Source: Steroidobacteraceae bacterium
Lineage (GTDB): Bacteria > Pseudomonadota > Gammaproteobacteria > Steroidobacterales > Steroidobacteraceae
Direction of reading: 5' to 3'
DNA length: 54,910 bases
Assembly: GCA_025451375.1 (NCBI GenBank)
Contig: JANWKL010000049.1
Coordinates: forward strand, 1 to 54,910
In this document: one piece after another, positions 18,349 through 26,466 of the stretch
Layout: each line of letters opens with the position of its first letter
How positions within the stretch are numbered: position 1 is the stretch's first letter
Translations under genes and position numbers: made by a program
Notes under the pieces: model-generated
Database searches by the model: none
The model's input: the letters and a program-made list of their open reading frames with translations, nothing else
What the model was told of the DNA's origin: nothing

Positions 18349-18981
18349 ATGACTGCCTACGTACAAGATTCAAGCTTCCTCACACGCCGCGGCGCGGTCC
18401 TGGCCGCCATTGTCGCCCTGCATGTGTTTCTGATCTGGGCGCTGGCCTCGGGACTGGCGCGCCGGGCCATGGAGCTCGTGGCGCCGCCGATCTCAGCCGA
18501 CATTGTCGAAGAGATCAAGAAGCAGGACCTGCCGCCGCCGCCGCCGCCGCCGGAGCTGGAACGCCCGCCGGTGGAAGTGCCGCCACCGGACGTGCAAATC
18601 GATATGCCCGTGGAGACCAACACCACGGCCATCCAGGATGTAACGGATAAACCAGTAGTGCGCCCGCCACCGAAGCCGGCGGCGTCGGTCGCGCCGACTA
18701 CCATCGGCCCAGGCCGAGGCATGCCAAGCCCGGATGATTATTATCCCGGCAGCGCCCGGCGCCTGGGGCAGGAAGGCACCGCGATGGTGAGCCTCTGCGT
18801 GGGACCGGACGGCAAGCTCTCCGCGGCGCCGACCGTGTCCAAGTCCTCCGGTACCGCGAGTCTTGATGAGGCCGCGGTCAAGTACGCGCAGGCCACATCC
18901 GGGCACTGGAAGCCGGCCACCGAGGACGGCAAGCCGATTAACAAGTGCAACCAGCTGCCGGTCAAATTCAAGCTGAATTAA
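18349..18981 (+). CDS. tonB: TonB energy-transducing protein
   Basis: Links the inner-membrane ExbBD proton motor to outer-membrane TonB-dependent receptors. The 210-residue product has an N-terminal anchor (about residues 15-35), a proline-rich spacer starting with a run of seven Pro and continuing in PPVEVPPPDV, and a C-terminal TonB domain (about 120-210) with GTAMVSLCVGPDGKL and INKCNQLPVKFKLN. The two cysteines of this domain are well placed for a periplasmic disulfide. It is followed at once by exbB and two exbD genes, the arrangement known from Xanthomonas relatives. Confidence 0.9.
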   Translation: MTAYVQDSSFLTRRGAVLAAIVALHVFLIWALASGLARRAMELVAPPISADIVEEIKKQDLPPPPPPPELERPPVEVPPPDVQIDMPVETNTTAIQDVTDKPVVRPPPKPAASVAPTTIGPGRGMPSPDDYYPGSARRLGQEGTAMVSLCVGPDGKLSAAPTVSKSSGTASLDEAAVKYAQATSGHWKPATEDGKPINKCNQLPVKFKLN

Positions 18982-19030
18982 CGCAGACGCCGCACAGCGT
19001 GCGGTTTATTTTTTCTGATTCGAGGAAAAC

Positions 19031-19771
19031 ATGGATACCCAACCCACCGCTTCCACCGATAACCCTTATGGCCTGGGCGCACTCTGGGCAGGCGGCGACC
19101 TCATCGCCCGCTCCGTGCTCATCCTGCTGGCGATCATGTCGCTGGCATCCTGGTACGTGATGCTCACCAAGCTCTGGGACCAGAGCAAGCTGAAGAAATC
19201 CGCCAAGGTGGTCGAGAAGCAGTTCTGGACTGCACCTTCGATCAAGGACGGCGCCGAGCGACTGAAGAAGGGTGATGACTTCCGCAACATCGCCGAGGAT
19301 GGCCTGCGCGCCGCCTCGCATCACGACGGGCGGCTGACGGATCGCATCGATCTGCATGAGTGGATCACCATGTCGCTGCAACGCGCGACCGAGCAGGTGA
19401 ACAGCAAGCTGCACAACGGGTTGGGCTTGCTGGCCACCGTAGGCTCGGTGGCGCCCTTCGTCGGCCTGTTCGGCACGGTGTGGGGTATTCTGAATGCGCT
19501 GGTGAATATCGGCGTCGCCGGCCAGGCGAGCATCGACAAGGTCGCAGGTCCCGTCGGCGAGGCGCTCATCATGACGGCCCTTGGCCTTGCGGTCGCGGTG
19601 CCGGCGGTCATGGGATACAACTGGCTGCTCGGCCGCAACAAGCTCCTGCAGGACGCACTGCGGAACTTCGCCAGTGACCTGCATGCCTACCTGGTAGGTG
19701 GCGTGCGCGTGGATGCCGGCAGCGCAGCAGGCGGCGCGCGCCCGGCGGCGGCCAAGGCCCGCGCTCTGTAA
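19031..19771 (+). CDS. exbB: ExbB proton-channel subunit (MotA/TolQ/ExbB family)
   Basis: Pentameric inner-membrane part of the Ton motor. The 246-residue product has three membrane segments: SVLILLAIMSLASWYVMLTK near residue 30, LLATVGSVAPFVGLFGTVWG near 135, and ALIMTALGLAVAVPAVMGYN near 185. The APFVGLFGTVWGI and the Thr-containing third helix are family hallmarks of the proton path. ATG 19031 follows GAGGAAAAC. It lies 49 bases after tonB and 48 before exbD1. Confidence 0.93.
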   Translation: MDTQPTASTDNPYGLGALWAGGDLIARSVLILLAIMSLASWYVMLTKLWDQSKLKKSAKVVEKQFWTAPSIKDGAERLKKGDDFRNIAEDGLRAASHHDGRLTDRIDLHEWITMSLQRATEQVNSKLHNGLGLLATVGSVAPFVGLFGTVWGILNALVNIGVAGQASIDKVAGPVGEALIMTALGLAVAVPAVMGYNWLLGRNKLLQDALRNFASDLHAYLVGGVRVDAGSAAGGARPAAAKARAL

Positions 19772-19819
19772 TCAGCCGCGGCGACCCAGGTACGGGTCGT
19801 CCTTGAGGAGTAGGCGATC

Positions 19820-20269
19820 ATGTCAATGAGCATGCCTTCGGGTGGTGGTGGCGGCGGCATCCCGGTGATGTCCAACATCAACACGACGCCCCTCGTGGAC
19901 GTCATGCTGGTGATGCTCATCATCTTCCTGATCACCATTCCGGTGATCAACAAGACCGTGAAGGTCGAGCTGCCGAAGGCGGTCAACATCCCGACCACGA
20001 CCAAGCCGGAGAACATCACCATCGCGGTGGACAAGAACGGCCAGGTGTATTGGAACGACAAGGCCGTTCCGGACTCGCAGGCGCTGCTCGATCAGATCAA
20101 GGGGGCGGCGGTGAGAAAGCCGCAGCCCGAGATCCACATCCGTGGCGATAAGGACACGCGCTTTGAGGCCATCGGCCGGGTCATGTACATGATCCAGCGC
20201 GGCGGCATTGTGAAGGTGGGCTTTCTCACCGAGCCCGACCACGGCGTGCGCGGCTACCGCGCGCGCTAG
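19820..20269 (+). CDS. exbD: ExbD proton-channel subunit, first paralogue
   Basis: A 149-residue ExbD/TolR protein: one N-terminal membrane helix (LVDVMLVMLIIFLITIPVI, about residues 25-45) with the proton-carrying Asp in NTTPLVDVML, and a periplasmic domain (about 55-149). It has a glycine stretch GGGGGG before the helix. A strong GAGGAG precedes the ATG. It is paralogous to the next gene, with which it shares INTTPL-DVMLV and KPQPEIH/DPQPEIH. Confidence 0.92.
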   Translation: MSMSMPSGGGGGGIPVMSNINTTPLVDVMLVMLIIFLITIPVINKTVKVELPKAVNIPTTTKPENITIAVDKNGQVYWNDKAVPDSQALLDQIKGAAVRKPQPEIHIRGDKDTRFEAIGRVMYMIQRGGIVKVGFLTEPDHGVRGYRAR

Positions 20270-20281
20270 GAGCTTTAAGCC

Positions 20282-20701
20282 ATGGCAATGAGTATTGGCG
20301 ATACCGGCGAGTCCATGTGCGACATCAATACGACGCCGCTCATCGACGTCATGCTGGTGCTGCTGGTGACACTGATCGTGTCGCTTCCGATCATGACCCA
20401 CGCGGTGAAGCTGGACATGCCGCAGCTGAATCATCCCCCGCCACCGGATCAACGCCCCGAGGTCATCGACCTCGAGATCGATTTCGATGGCGCGGTGGTA
20501 TGGAACGGCACGCCGATCCAGAATCTGGATACGCTCGAGGGTTACTTCCACACCGAGTCGGTAAAGGACCCGCAGCCGGAGATCCACCTGCGGCCCGACC
20601 GGCGCGCGAAGTACGACGTCGTGGCGAAGGTGCTGGCGGCCGCGCAGCGCAACCGCATGAAGAAAATCGGCTTCGTCAACGTATCGGAATTCAAGGACTA
20701 G
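20282..20701 (+). CDS. exbD: ExbD proton-channel subunit, second paralogue
   Basis: A 139-residue ExbD with CDINTTPLIDVMLVLLVTLIV as membrane helix and proton-path Asp, then a periplasmic domain with VIDLEIDFDGAVVWNGTPI. It follows exbD1 by 12 bases with TAGGAG as ribosome site. In Xanthomonas a second ExbD is reported to be needed only for some substrates; whether the two form mixed complexes here is unknown. The difference from exbD1 is mostly in the N-terminal cytoplasmic tail and the periplasmic loop. Confidence 0.92.
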   Translation: MAMSIGDTGESMCDINTTPLIDVMLVLLVTLIVSLPIMTHAVKLDMPQLNHPPPPDQRPEVIDLEIDFDGAVVWNGTPIQNLDTLEGYFHTESVKDPQPEIHLRPDRRAKYDVVAKVLAAAQRNRMKKIGFVNVSEFKD

Positions 20702-20716
20702 TTGGGATCTTCAGTG

Positions 20717-21961
20717 ATGGGAACCCTGGACAAGCTCAGTTTCAAGAGCGGCGTGAGCGCCACTCTCCTCGCGACGCTGCTGACAGCAGCGGGCGTGGCA
20801 GCAGGCGCAGACAAGAACAAAGATCAGCCCAAGGCGCCGACGGTGAGCGCGCCGTTGCAGAAGCCAATCGCCGAGATCGACGCGTTGATCAAGGCCAACA
20901 AGTTCCCGGAAGCGCTGGAGAAGCTGCACGCCGCAGACGCGCTGGCCGACAAGGCCCCGTACGATAAGCATGTGATTGATCAACAGACCGCGTTCGTCTG
21001 CTCCAGGACCAACGACGCGCCATGCGTCAACAAGGCCCTGCAGGGGGAGATCGACGACGGGTTCACTACGCCCGATGACAACCAGAAATTCACCCGTCTG
21101 GTGTCGCAGCTGAGCTACCAGGCCAAGGACTACGACAAGTCGATCGACTACGGCAACCGCGCCATCAAGGGTGGCTTCGCGACCGATGAAACGTACGGGG
21201 TTGTCGGCGCGGCTTACTACATCAAGGACGACTTCAAGAACGCGATACAAATCGAAGGCGGCCACATCGCCGATCTTGTGAAGCAGGGAAAGACCCCTAA
21301 ACCAGAGGACGTGAGCATCTATGTGAGCTCCTGTGCCAAGGCCAAGGACAACGCCTGCATTGCGAAGGGGCTCGAATACCAGGTGACCTACTACCCCAAG
21401 CCCGAGGTCTGGGCGGACATCATTTCAACGGTGCAGCCCAAAGGGGATGTCGAGACGCTGCAAACCTACCGTCTGATGGCCGACGTGGGCGCGATGAACA
21501 ATGCCGACGAGTTTCTGGACATGGCCAGCGTGGCCCTGACTCGCGGTTCCCCGGGCGATGCGCAGCACGCGCTGCAGTTGGGTGCCGAAGCCGGTGCGTT
21601 GCCGGGCAGTAAGGGCGCAGACACGCAGAAGCTCACCGCCGAGGCCCGCAAAGCGGCAGCGAGCGATCAGACGTCACTGCCGAAGACCGAGGCGGAGGCG
21701 AACGCTTCCGCCAGCGGCACCAAGAATGCGGGCGCTGGGTTCGCTTACCTCGGCTACCAGCAGTACGACAAGGCGATCGACCAGCTCACGAAGGCAGTCA
21801 GCAAAGGCGGCCTGAAGAACGAGGCCGACGCGCGGCTGAATCTGGGCGTTGCGCAACTCAAGGCTGGTCACAAGGACGACGCGGTGAAGACGTTCCAGAG
21901 CGTGCACGGTTCTGCAGTCATGGAGCGCCTGGCTTCGCTGTGGGTGATTCACGCGAAGTAG
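20717..21961 (+). CDS. Exported tetratricopeptide-repeat protein, Ton-locus paralogue 1
   Basis: A 414-residue protein of unknown function. A hydrophobic stretch at about residues 12-30 (ATLLATLLTAAGVAAGA) looks like a signal peptide or anchor. The rest is helical TPR-like repeats, for example KFPEALEKLHAADAL, YDKSIDYGNRAIKGGF and YQQYDKAIDQLTKAVSKGGL. Its only cysteines are Cys95/Cys103 and Cys206/Cys214, two CX7C pairs. It is homologous along its length to the protein at 22566-23801, sharing VTYYPKPE-W, QAYRLM-DVG-like QTYRLMADVGAM, and a C-terminal ERLASLWVIHA. ATG 20717 was chosen over TTG 20702. It lies 15 bases after exbD2. Confidence 0.82.
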   Translation: MGTLDKLSFKSGVSATLLATLLTAAGVAAGADKNKDQPKAPTVSAPLQKPIAEIDALIKANKFPEALEKLHAADALADKAPYDKHVIDQQTAFVCSRTNDAPCVNKALQGEIDDGFTTPDDNQKFTRLVSQLSYQAKDYDKSIDYGNRAIKGGFATDETYGVVGAAYYIKDDFKNAIQIEGGHIADLVKQGKTPKPEDVSIYVSSCAKAKDNACIAKGLEYQVTYYPKPEVWADIISTVQPKGDVETLQTYRLMADVGAMNNADEFLDMASVALTRGSPGDAQHALQLGAEAGALPGSKGADTQKLTAEARKAAASDQTSLPKTEAEANASASGTKNAGAGFAYLGYQQYDKAIDQLTKAVSKGGLKNEADARLNLGVAQLKAGHKDDAVKTFQSVHGSAVMERLASLWVIHAK

Positions 21962-22042
21962 AGTCAGGCAGTCGCGCCGGTTGAGGCCGTGAGCGGCAGA
22001 TCCGCGCGGCACAAGTCACAACAGTTTCGAAGGAGCATGGCC

Positions 22043-22525
22043 ATGGCAATCAAGGCAGGGGACAAGATGCCTGCGGGCAAGTTCAAGCGCATGACCAAGG
22101 ACGGCCCGAAGGACGTCACCACTGAGGAGCTCTTCAGCGGCAAGCGCGTGGTGCTGTTCTCCGTACCCGGGGCATTCACCCCGACCTGCGATGCCAGGCA
22201 TCTGCCCGGTTTTGTGCAGCTTGCCGACCAGATCCTCGCCAAAGGCGTGAACACCATCGCCTGCATGGCGGTGAACGATGTCTTCGTGATGAACGCCTGG
22301 GGCAAGGCCTCCGGTGTCGGCGACAAGATCCTCATGCTCGCCGACGGCAACGGCGACTATGCCAAAGCGCTCGGCCTGGAGCTCGACGGCAAGGGCTTCG
22401 GCATGGGCCAACGCGGTCAGCGCTTTGCGGTGGTCGTGAAGGACGGCGTCGCAACTGCCGTTGAGATCGAGGCTCCCGGGCAGTTCAAGGTTTCCTCGGC
22501 CGAACACATACTGGCGCTTCTCTAG
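22043..22525 (+). CDS. Peroxiredoxin of the Prx5 type
   Basis: A 160-residue AhpC/TSA-superfamily thiol peroxidase reducing H2O2 or organic peroxides. The active site PGAFTPTCDARHLPGF places the peroxidatic cysteine at residue 49. A second cysteine (74) sits in NTIACMAVND, where Prx5 proteins often have one; there is no cysteine near the C-terminus, so a one-Cys or atypical mechanism is likely. It has no signal peptide and should be cytoplasmic. ATG 22043 has AAGGAG seven bases upstream; ATG 22037 is too close to it. It stands between two paralogous TPR genes. Confidence 0.9.
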   Translation: MAIKAGDKMPAGKFKRMTKDGPKDVTTEELFSGKRVVLFSVPGAFTPTCDARHLPGFVQLADQILAKGVNTIACMAVNDVFVMNAWGKASGVGDKILMLADGNGDYAKALGLELDGKGFGMGQRGQRFAVVVKDGVATAVEIEAPGQFKVSSAEHILALL

Positions 22526-22565
22526 GAGCGGGCGACCCGCGCCAGCCGCACAAAGTGAGTACCCA

Positions 22566-23801
22566 ATGAATTTGAAAGCATTGTTCGCGCACCCGCTGGT
22601 GGTGAGCGCCGCCGTAGCAGGCTTACTGGCCCTGGCTTCCGGGGATGTTCTCGCGCAGGCCAAGAACAGCAAAGCACTGGCCAAACCGCTGAAGGCGGCC
22701 GAGGAGAGCTTCAAGGCGAAGAAGTACCCGGATGCGATCGCGAAGCTACGCGCGGCGGACGCCACGCCGGGCAAAACGCCGACCGACCAGCACCTCATCA
22801 ATGAGATGCTCGGTTACTCCTGTCTGCGCACCAACGACCTTGCCTGCGCCAGCAAATCCTATGACGCGCTGGCCAGCGACGGCATCAGTACTCCGGCGCA
22901 GGTGCATGCGGACACGCTCGCGCTGGTCAACATCAACTACCAGCTGAAGGCCTACGATAGGGCGCTCGACTACGGCCAGCGCGCCATAAAGGAAGGGTAT
23001 GCCGATGAGGCCACGCGGGTGCTGGTCGGGCAGTCCTACTACCAGAAGGGCGATTACAAGAGCGCGGCGAAGTTCGGCGACACGCATATCGAGCAACTGG
23101 TCAGAGCGGGCCAGGTACCAAAGGCCGACTTGCTGAATTTGACGCTTAGCGCGTGCTCCAAACTGGGTGACAAGGCGTGTGAGACACGCCAGACCGAGCG
23201 TCTGGTGACCTACTACCCGAAGCCCGAGTACTGGCAGGGTCTGCTGATTTCGCTCGAGCGGCAGGCGACCGGCGACGCCAACAAGATGCAGGCCTACCGG
23301 CTCATGAATGACGTCGGCGTGCTCACGCACGCTGACGACTACGGTGAGATGGGCTCGATTGCGATGGACCAGGGCGCACCGGCTGAGGCACAGCACGCCC
23401 TTGAGAACGGTATGCAGAAGGGCGTGTTCGCGAGCGATCCGCACGCACTGGCCCGCGCGCAGCGCGCGCTCGAAAGCGCGAAGAAGCAGGCGGCCGCGGA
23501 CCAGGCAGGTCTCGTCAAGGCGGAAAGCGCTGCGGATGCGGCAACCACCGGTCAGGCGGCGGCAAGTGTCGGACAGGCGTACTTCGGTTACCAGCAGTAC
23601 GACAAGGCCATCGCGCAGTTAACGAAGGCGCTCGCCAAGGGCGGGCTCAAGAACGCGGCCGACACGCGCCTGCTGCTTGGCATTGCCCAGCTCAAGGGGG
23701 GGCACAAGGATGATGCCCAGAAGACTTTCAAGCAGGTCAAAGGCGATCCGACGCTGGAGCGCCTTGCGAACCTGTGGGTCATTCACGCACGGCAGGCGTA
23801 A
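22566..23801 (+). CDS. Exported tetratricopeptide-repeat protein, Ton-locus paralogue 2
   Basis: A 411-residue homologue of the protein at 20717-21961. It has a clearer signal peptide: a positively charged start, a hydrophobic core VVSAAVAGLLALAS and a likely cut after DVLA (residue 30). Helical repeats follow, such as KYPDAIAKLRAADAT, YDRALDYGQRAIKEGY and YQQYDKAIAQLTKALAKGGL. The cysteines are Cys86/Cys94 and Cys197/Cys205, again two CX7C pairs at matching places and nothing else. Location is predicted periplasmic. No known function; the position behind tonB-exbBDD suggests a role with the Ton motor. Confidence 0.82.
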   Translation: MNLKALFAHPLVVSAAVAGLLALASGDVLAQAKNSKALAKPLKAAEESFKAKKYPDAIAKLRAADATPGKTPTDQHLINEMLGYSCLRTNDLACASKSYDALASDGISTPAQVHADTLALVNINYQLKAYDRALDYGQRAIKEGYADEATRVLVGQSYYQKGDYKSAAKFGDTHIEQLVRAGQVPKADLLNLTLSACSKLGDKACETRQTERLVTYYPKPEYWQGLLISLERQATGDANKMQAYRLMNDVGVLTHADDYGEMGSIAMDQGAPAEAQHALENGMQKGVFASDPHALARAQRALESAKKQAAADQAGLVKAESAADAATTGQAAASVGQAYFGYQQYDKAIAQLTKALAKGGLKNAADTRLLLGIAQLKGGHKDDAQKTFKQVKGDPTLERLANLWVIHARQA

Positions 23802-23815
23802 CGCGGGCAAATCGG

Positions 23816-24757
23816 CTAAATCAGCTTCTCGATCTCCGGGATGATCTGGAACAGATCCCCCACGAGCCCGATATCAGCAACCTCGAAAATCGGCGCCTCG
23901 CCGTCCTTGTTGATGGCGACGATGGTGCGAGCGTCCTTGATGCCGGTGAGGTGCTGAATCGCGCCCGAGATGCCGATCGCAACATACAGCTCCGGCGCAA
24001 TGATCTTGCCGGTCTGTCCCACCTGCATTTCGTTCGGCGCGTAACCCGCATCCACCGCGGCGCGCGAGGCGCCGACCGCGGCTCCGAGCTTGTCAGCCAG
24101 TGCGTACAGGATCTTGAATCCTTCCGCGCTGCCGAGCGCCCGGCCACCGGAGATCACGCGCGCGGCGCTCTGCAGGTCCGGACGGTCGCTGCGCGCGGCC
24201 GAGATGGAAACAAAGCGCGTGTGCTGCGGCAGCTCAACGTTCACTGCGGCCTTCTCGATGGGCGCCGCACCACCCGTGGCAGCCGCCGCGAATGAGGCGG
24301 TGCGCACCGTGCCGACTACCTTTGATCCTGCCGCGACTTCGACGGTGAGAATCGCATTGCCCGCGTAGATCGGGCGTTGGAAGCGCGTGGGGCTGTCCAC
24401 GGCCATGATATCGCTCACCTGCGGCGCATCGAGGAGGCCGGAGACGCGCGCCATGAGGTCCTTGCCGAACGTGGTCGACGGGCCGAGCACGTGGGAGTAG
24501 GGGCCGGCGAGCGCGGCAATCTGCGGCGCCAGCACCGCGGCGAGCGCGTGCTCGTTAGCCGGATTCTCGACCGTGAGCACCCGGTTTACGCCCACGAGCT
24601 GCGCGGCCTGGGCCGCCACCGCGGCCGCGTTCACGGCGCACACCACGAGTGTGATCTCCGCGCCGTCGATGGCCCGGGCGCAGGTGACGCACTTCGCGGT
24701 GCTGGGGTTGAGCATCGTGCCGTCGTGTTCGGCGACGATGAGTATCCTGGTGCTCAC
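23816..24757 (-). CDS. etfA: Electron transfer flavoprotein alpha subunit
   Basis: FAD-binding subunit of ETF, which takes electrons from acyl-CoA and other dehydrogenases to ETF-ubiquinone oxidoreductase. The 313-residue product has the C-terminal FAD domain with [50 protein letters not shown] and [22 protein letters not shown]. The GTG start overlaps the etfB stop as GTGA. It ends convergently 14 bases from the TPR gene. Confidence 0.96.
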   Translation of the reverse strand: MSTRILIVAEHDGTMLNPSTAKCVTCARAIDGAEITLVVCAVNAAAVAAQAAQLVGVNRVLTVENPANEHALAAVLAPQIAALAGPYSHVLGPSTTFGKDLMARVSGLLDAPQVSDIMAVDSPTRFQRPIYAGNAILTVEVAAGSKVVGTVRTASFAAAATGGAAPIEKAAVNVELPQHTRFVSISAARSDRPDLQSAARVISGGRALGSAEGFKILYALADKLGAAVGASRAAVDAGYAPNEMQVGQTGKIIAPELYVAIGISGAIQHLTGIKDARTIVAINKDGEAPIFEVADIGLVGDLFQIIPEIEKLI

Positions 24758-25503
24758 AGGAGTCCCTTCTGCTTCAGCGCCGCAACCAGCTCCGCGGCAT
24801 CCTTCACCAGGACGCCTTTTTGCCTTTGCGCAGGCGGTGAGAAGCTCACGGCCTTGAGTTGCACCCGCGGCTCCACGCCCAGGGAACTCAAGGAAAGGGT
24901 GTCGAGCGGCTTTTTCTTGGCCTTCATGATGTCCGGAAGCTTCACGTAGCGCGGCTCGTTCAACCGCAGGTCGGTCGTGATCACTGCCGGCAGGTCGATC
25001 TCGAGCGTTTCCAGTCCGGCGTCGACTTCACGGGTCACCCGCGCCGAGCCCTCCTGCAGTTCGACCTTGGACGCGTAGGTGGCCTGCGGCCGGTTCCACA
25101 GCGCCGCCAGGAGCTGGCCCGTCTGGCCGTTGTCATCATCGATCGCCTGCTTGCCGAGAATCACCAGCAACGGTTGTTCGCGCTCGACGAGTTTCAGCAG
25201 CACGCGCGCGGTGACGAGCGGCTCGATGACGCCGTCCGCCTGCACCAGCAGCGCCCGGTCGGCACCCATGGCGAGGGCCGTCCGCAGCTGCTGCTGGCAG
25301 TCCGCGGGACCGACAGTGACGACCACCACTTCCTCAGCGCCGCCACGCTCCTTGATCCGCAACGCCTCTTCGAGCGCGATCTCATCGAAGGGGTTGATAC
25401 TCATTTTCACCCCGTCGGTGATCACACCGCTGCCATCGGGTTTCACCCGAATGCGCACGTTGTAATCCACGACCCGCTTGATACCGACCAGAATGCGTTT
25501 CAT
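24754..25503 (-). CDS. etfB: Electron transfer flavoprotein beta subunit
   Basis: AMP-binding partner of EtfA, 249 residues. It begins MKRILVGIKRVVDYNVRIRV and has the family signature region VEREQPLLVILGKQAIDDDN-QTGQ with the AMP-binding loop, and DLRLNEPRYVKLPDIMKAKKKPL, the beta-subunit signature with the recognition loop. It is the promoter-proximal gene of etfBA and is divergent from oppB, only 39 bases away; a TATACT -10 nine bases before ATG suggests a nearly leaderless mRNA. Confidence 0.96.
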   Translation of the reverse strand: MKRILVGIKRVVDYNVRIRVKPDGSGVITDGVKMSINPFDEIALEEALRIKERGGAEEVVVVTVGPADCQQQLRTALAMGADRALLVQADGVIEPLVTARVLLKLVEREQPLLVILGKQAIDDDNGQTGQLLAALWNRPQATYASKVELQEGSARVTREVDAGLETLEIDLPAVITTDLRLNEPRYVKLPDIMKAKKKPLDTLSLSSLGVEPRVQLKAVSFSPPAQRQKGVLVKDAAELVAALKQKGLL

Positions 25504-25542
25504 AGACTTTGCAGTATAGCGGGAGGCTCGCTAAAGTCGCGC
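25504..25542. promoter_or_regulatory. Overlapping divergent promoters of etfBA and oppB
   Basis: Plus strand: TTGCAG (25509-25514), 17-base spacer, TAAAGT (25532-25537), five bases, then the oppB ATG, so transcription should begin at or beside the start codon. Minus strand: TATACT (25518-25513) nine bases before the etfB ATG; its -35 is poor. The two sets overlap, so the genes probably interfere with each other. The GGGAGG at 25521-25526 lies inside the plus spacer and 16 bases from ATG, too far to serve as ribosome site. Confidence 0.5.
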
Positions 25543-26466
25543 ATGCTGCGCTACGCGCTCCGCCGCATCGGCGGACTCATCCCGACATTGTTTGTCATTG
25601 TCACGCTTTCCTTTTGTGTCGTGCGGCTCGCTCCCGGCGGACCCTTCGACCAGGAGCAGACTCTCACCCCCCTGGTGCGCGCCAACCTCGACCGGCTCTA
25701 TGGGCTCGACCAGCCGCTCAGCGTTCAGTACGGGCACTACTTGCGCGGCCTGCTGCATGGGGATTTCGGCCCGTCCTTGAGCCAACGCGACTTCACCGTG
25801 AGCGAGCTCATCGCCCAGGGGCTGCCGGTCAGTGTCGTGATCGGGTTGTGCGCGATCCTGCTGGCGCTCCTCATCGGCATCCCGGCGGGCATCGCGGCGG
25901 CGACCTGGCGCAACCAGGGCGCCGATCACGGTCTCACGGTCTTCGCCGCCCTGGCGGTGGCACTGCCGAGTTTCGTCACCGGACCGCTGTTCGCGCTGGT
26001 GTTTGCGCTCACGCTGCACTGGCTGCCGGTGGCCGGCTGGGAGCCGGGTGCGCCGCGCTACCTTGTACTGCCGGTGCTGACGCTCGCATTGCCGGTAGCT
26101 GCCCACCTTGCGCGCCTGACGCGAGTGAGTCTGCTCGAGGTCCTGCGCAGCCCCTGGATCCGCAGCGCCCGCGCGCGCGGACTGGGCGGTGCCCGCGTGC
26201 TGTGGCGCCATGCGTTGCGCCCGGCGTTGTTGCCCGCCGTGAGCTACCTGGGTCCGGCACTCGCGTACGTGGTCACGGGGTCCCTGGTGGTGGAGACTGT
26301 CTTTGGCCTGCCCGGCACCGGCCGCTACCTCGTGCAGGGCGCCATCGATCGGGACTACCCGCTCGTCATGGGCATGATCATCGTGTACGGGGCGCTGCTA
26401 CTCATTTTCAACCTCGTCGCCGACCTGCTCTATGGCTGGCTCGACCCGCGCGTGCGGCATGAGTGA
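25543..26466 (+). CDS. Peptide ABC transporter permease, OppB/DppB type
   Basis: Inner-membrane permease with six predicted helices, 307 residues, the usual size. It begins MLRYALRRIGGLIPTLFVIV and has LAPGGPFDQEQ, LYGLDQPLSVQY, YLRGLLHGDFGPSL and the ATPase-docking EAA loop RARGLGGARVLWRHALRPAL. The C-terminus ENVFGLPG-type motif appears as ETVFGLPGTGRYL. It overlaps oppC by 8 bp. No substrate-binding protein is encoded in the cluster, so the substrate cannot be read from context. Confidence 0.9.
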   Translation: MLRYALRRIGGLIPTLFVIVTLSFCVVRLAPGGPFDQEQTLTPLVRANLDRLYGLDQPLSVQYGHYLRGLLHGDFGPSLSQRDFTVSELIAQGLPVSVVIGLCAILLALLIGIPAGIAAATWRNQGADHGLTVFAALAVALPSFVTGPLFALVFALTLHWLPVAGWEPGAPRYLVLPVLTLALPVAAHLARLTRVSLLEVLRSPWIRSARARGLGGARVLWRHALRPALLPAVSYLGPALAYVVTGSLVVETVFGLPGTGRYLVQGAIDRDYPLVMGMIIVYGALLLIFNLVADLLYGWLDPRVRHE

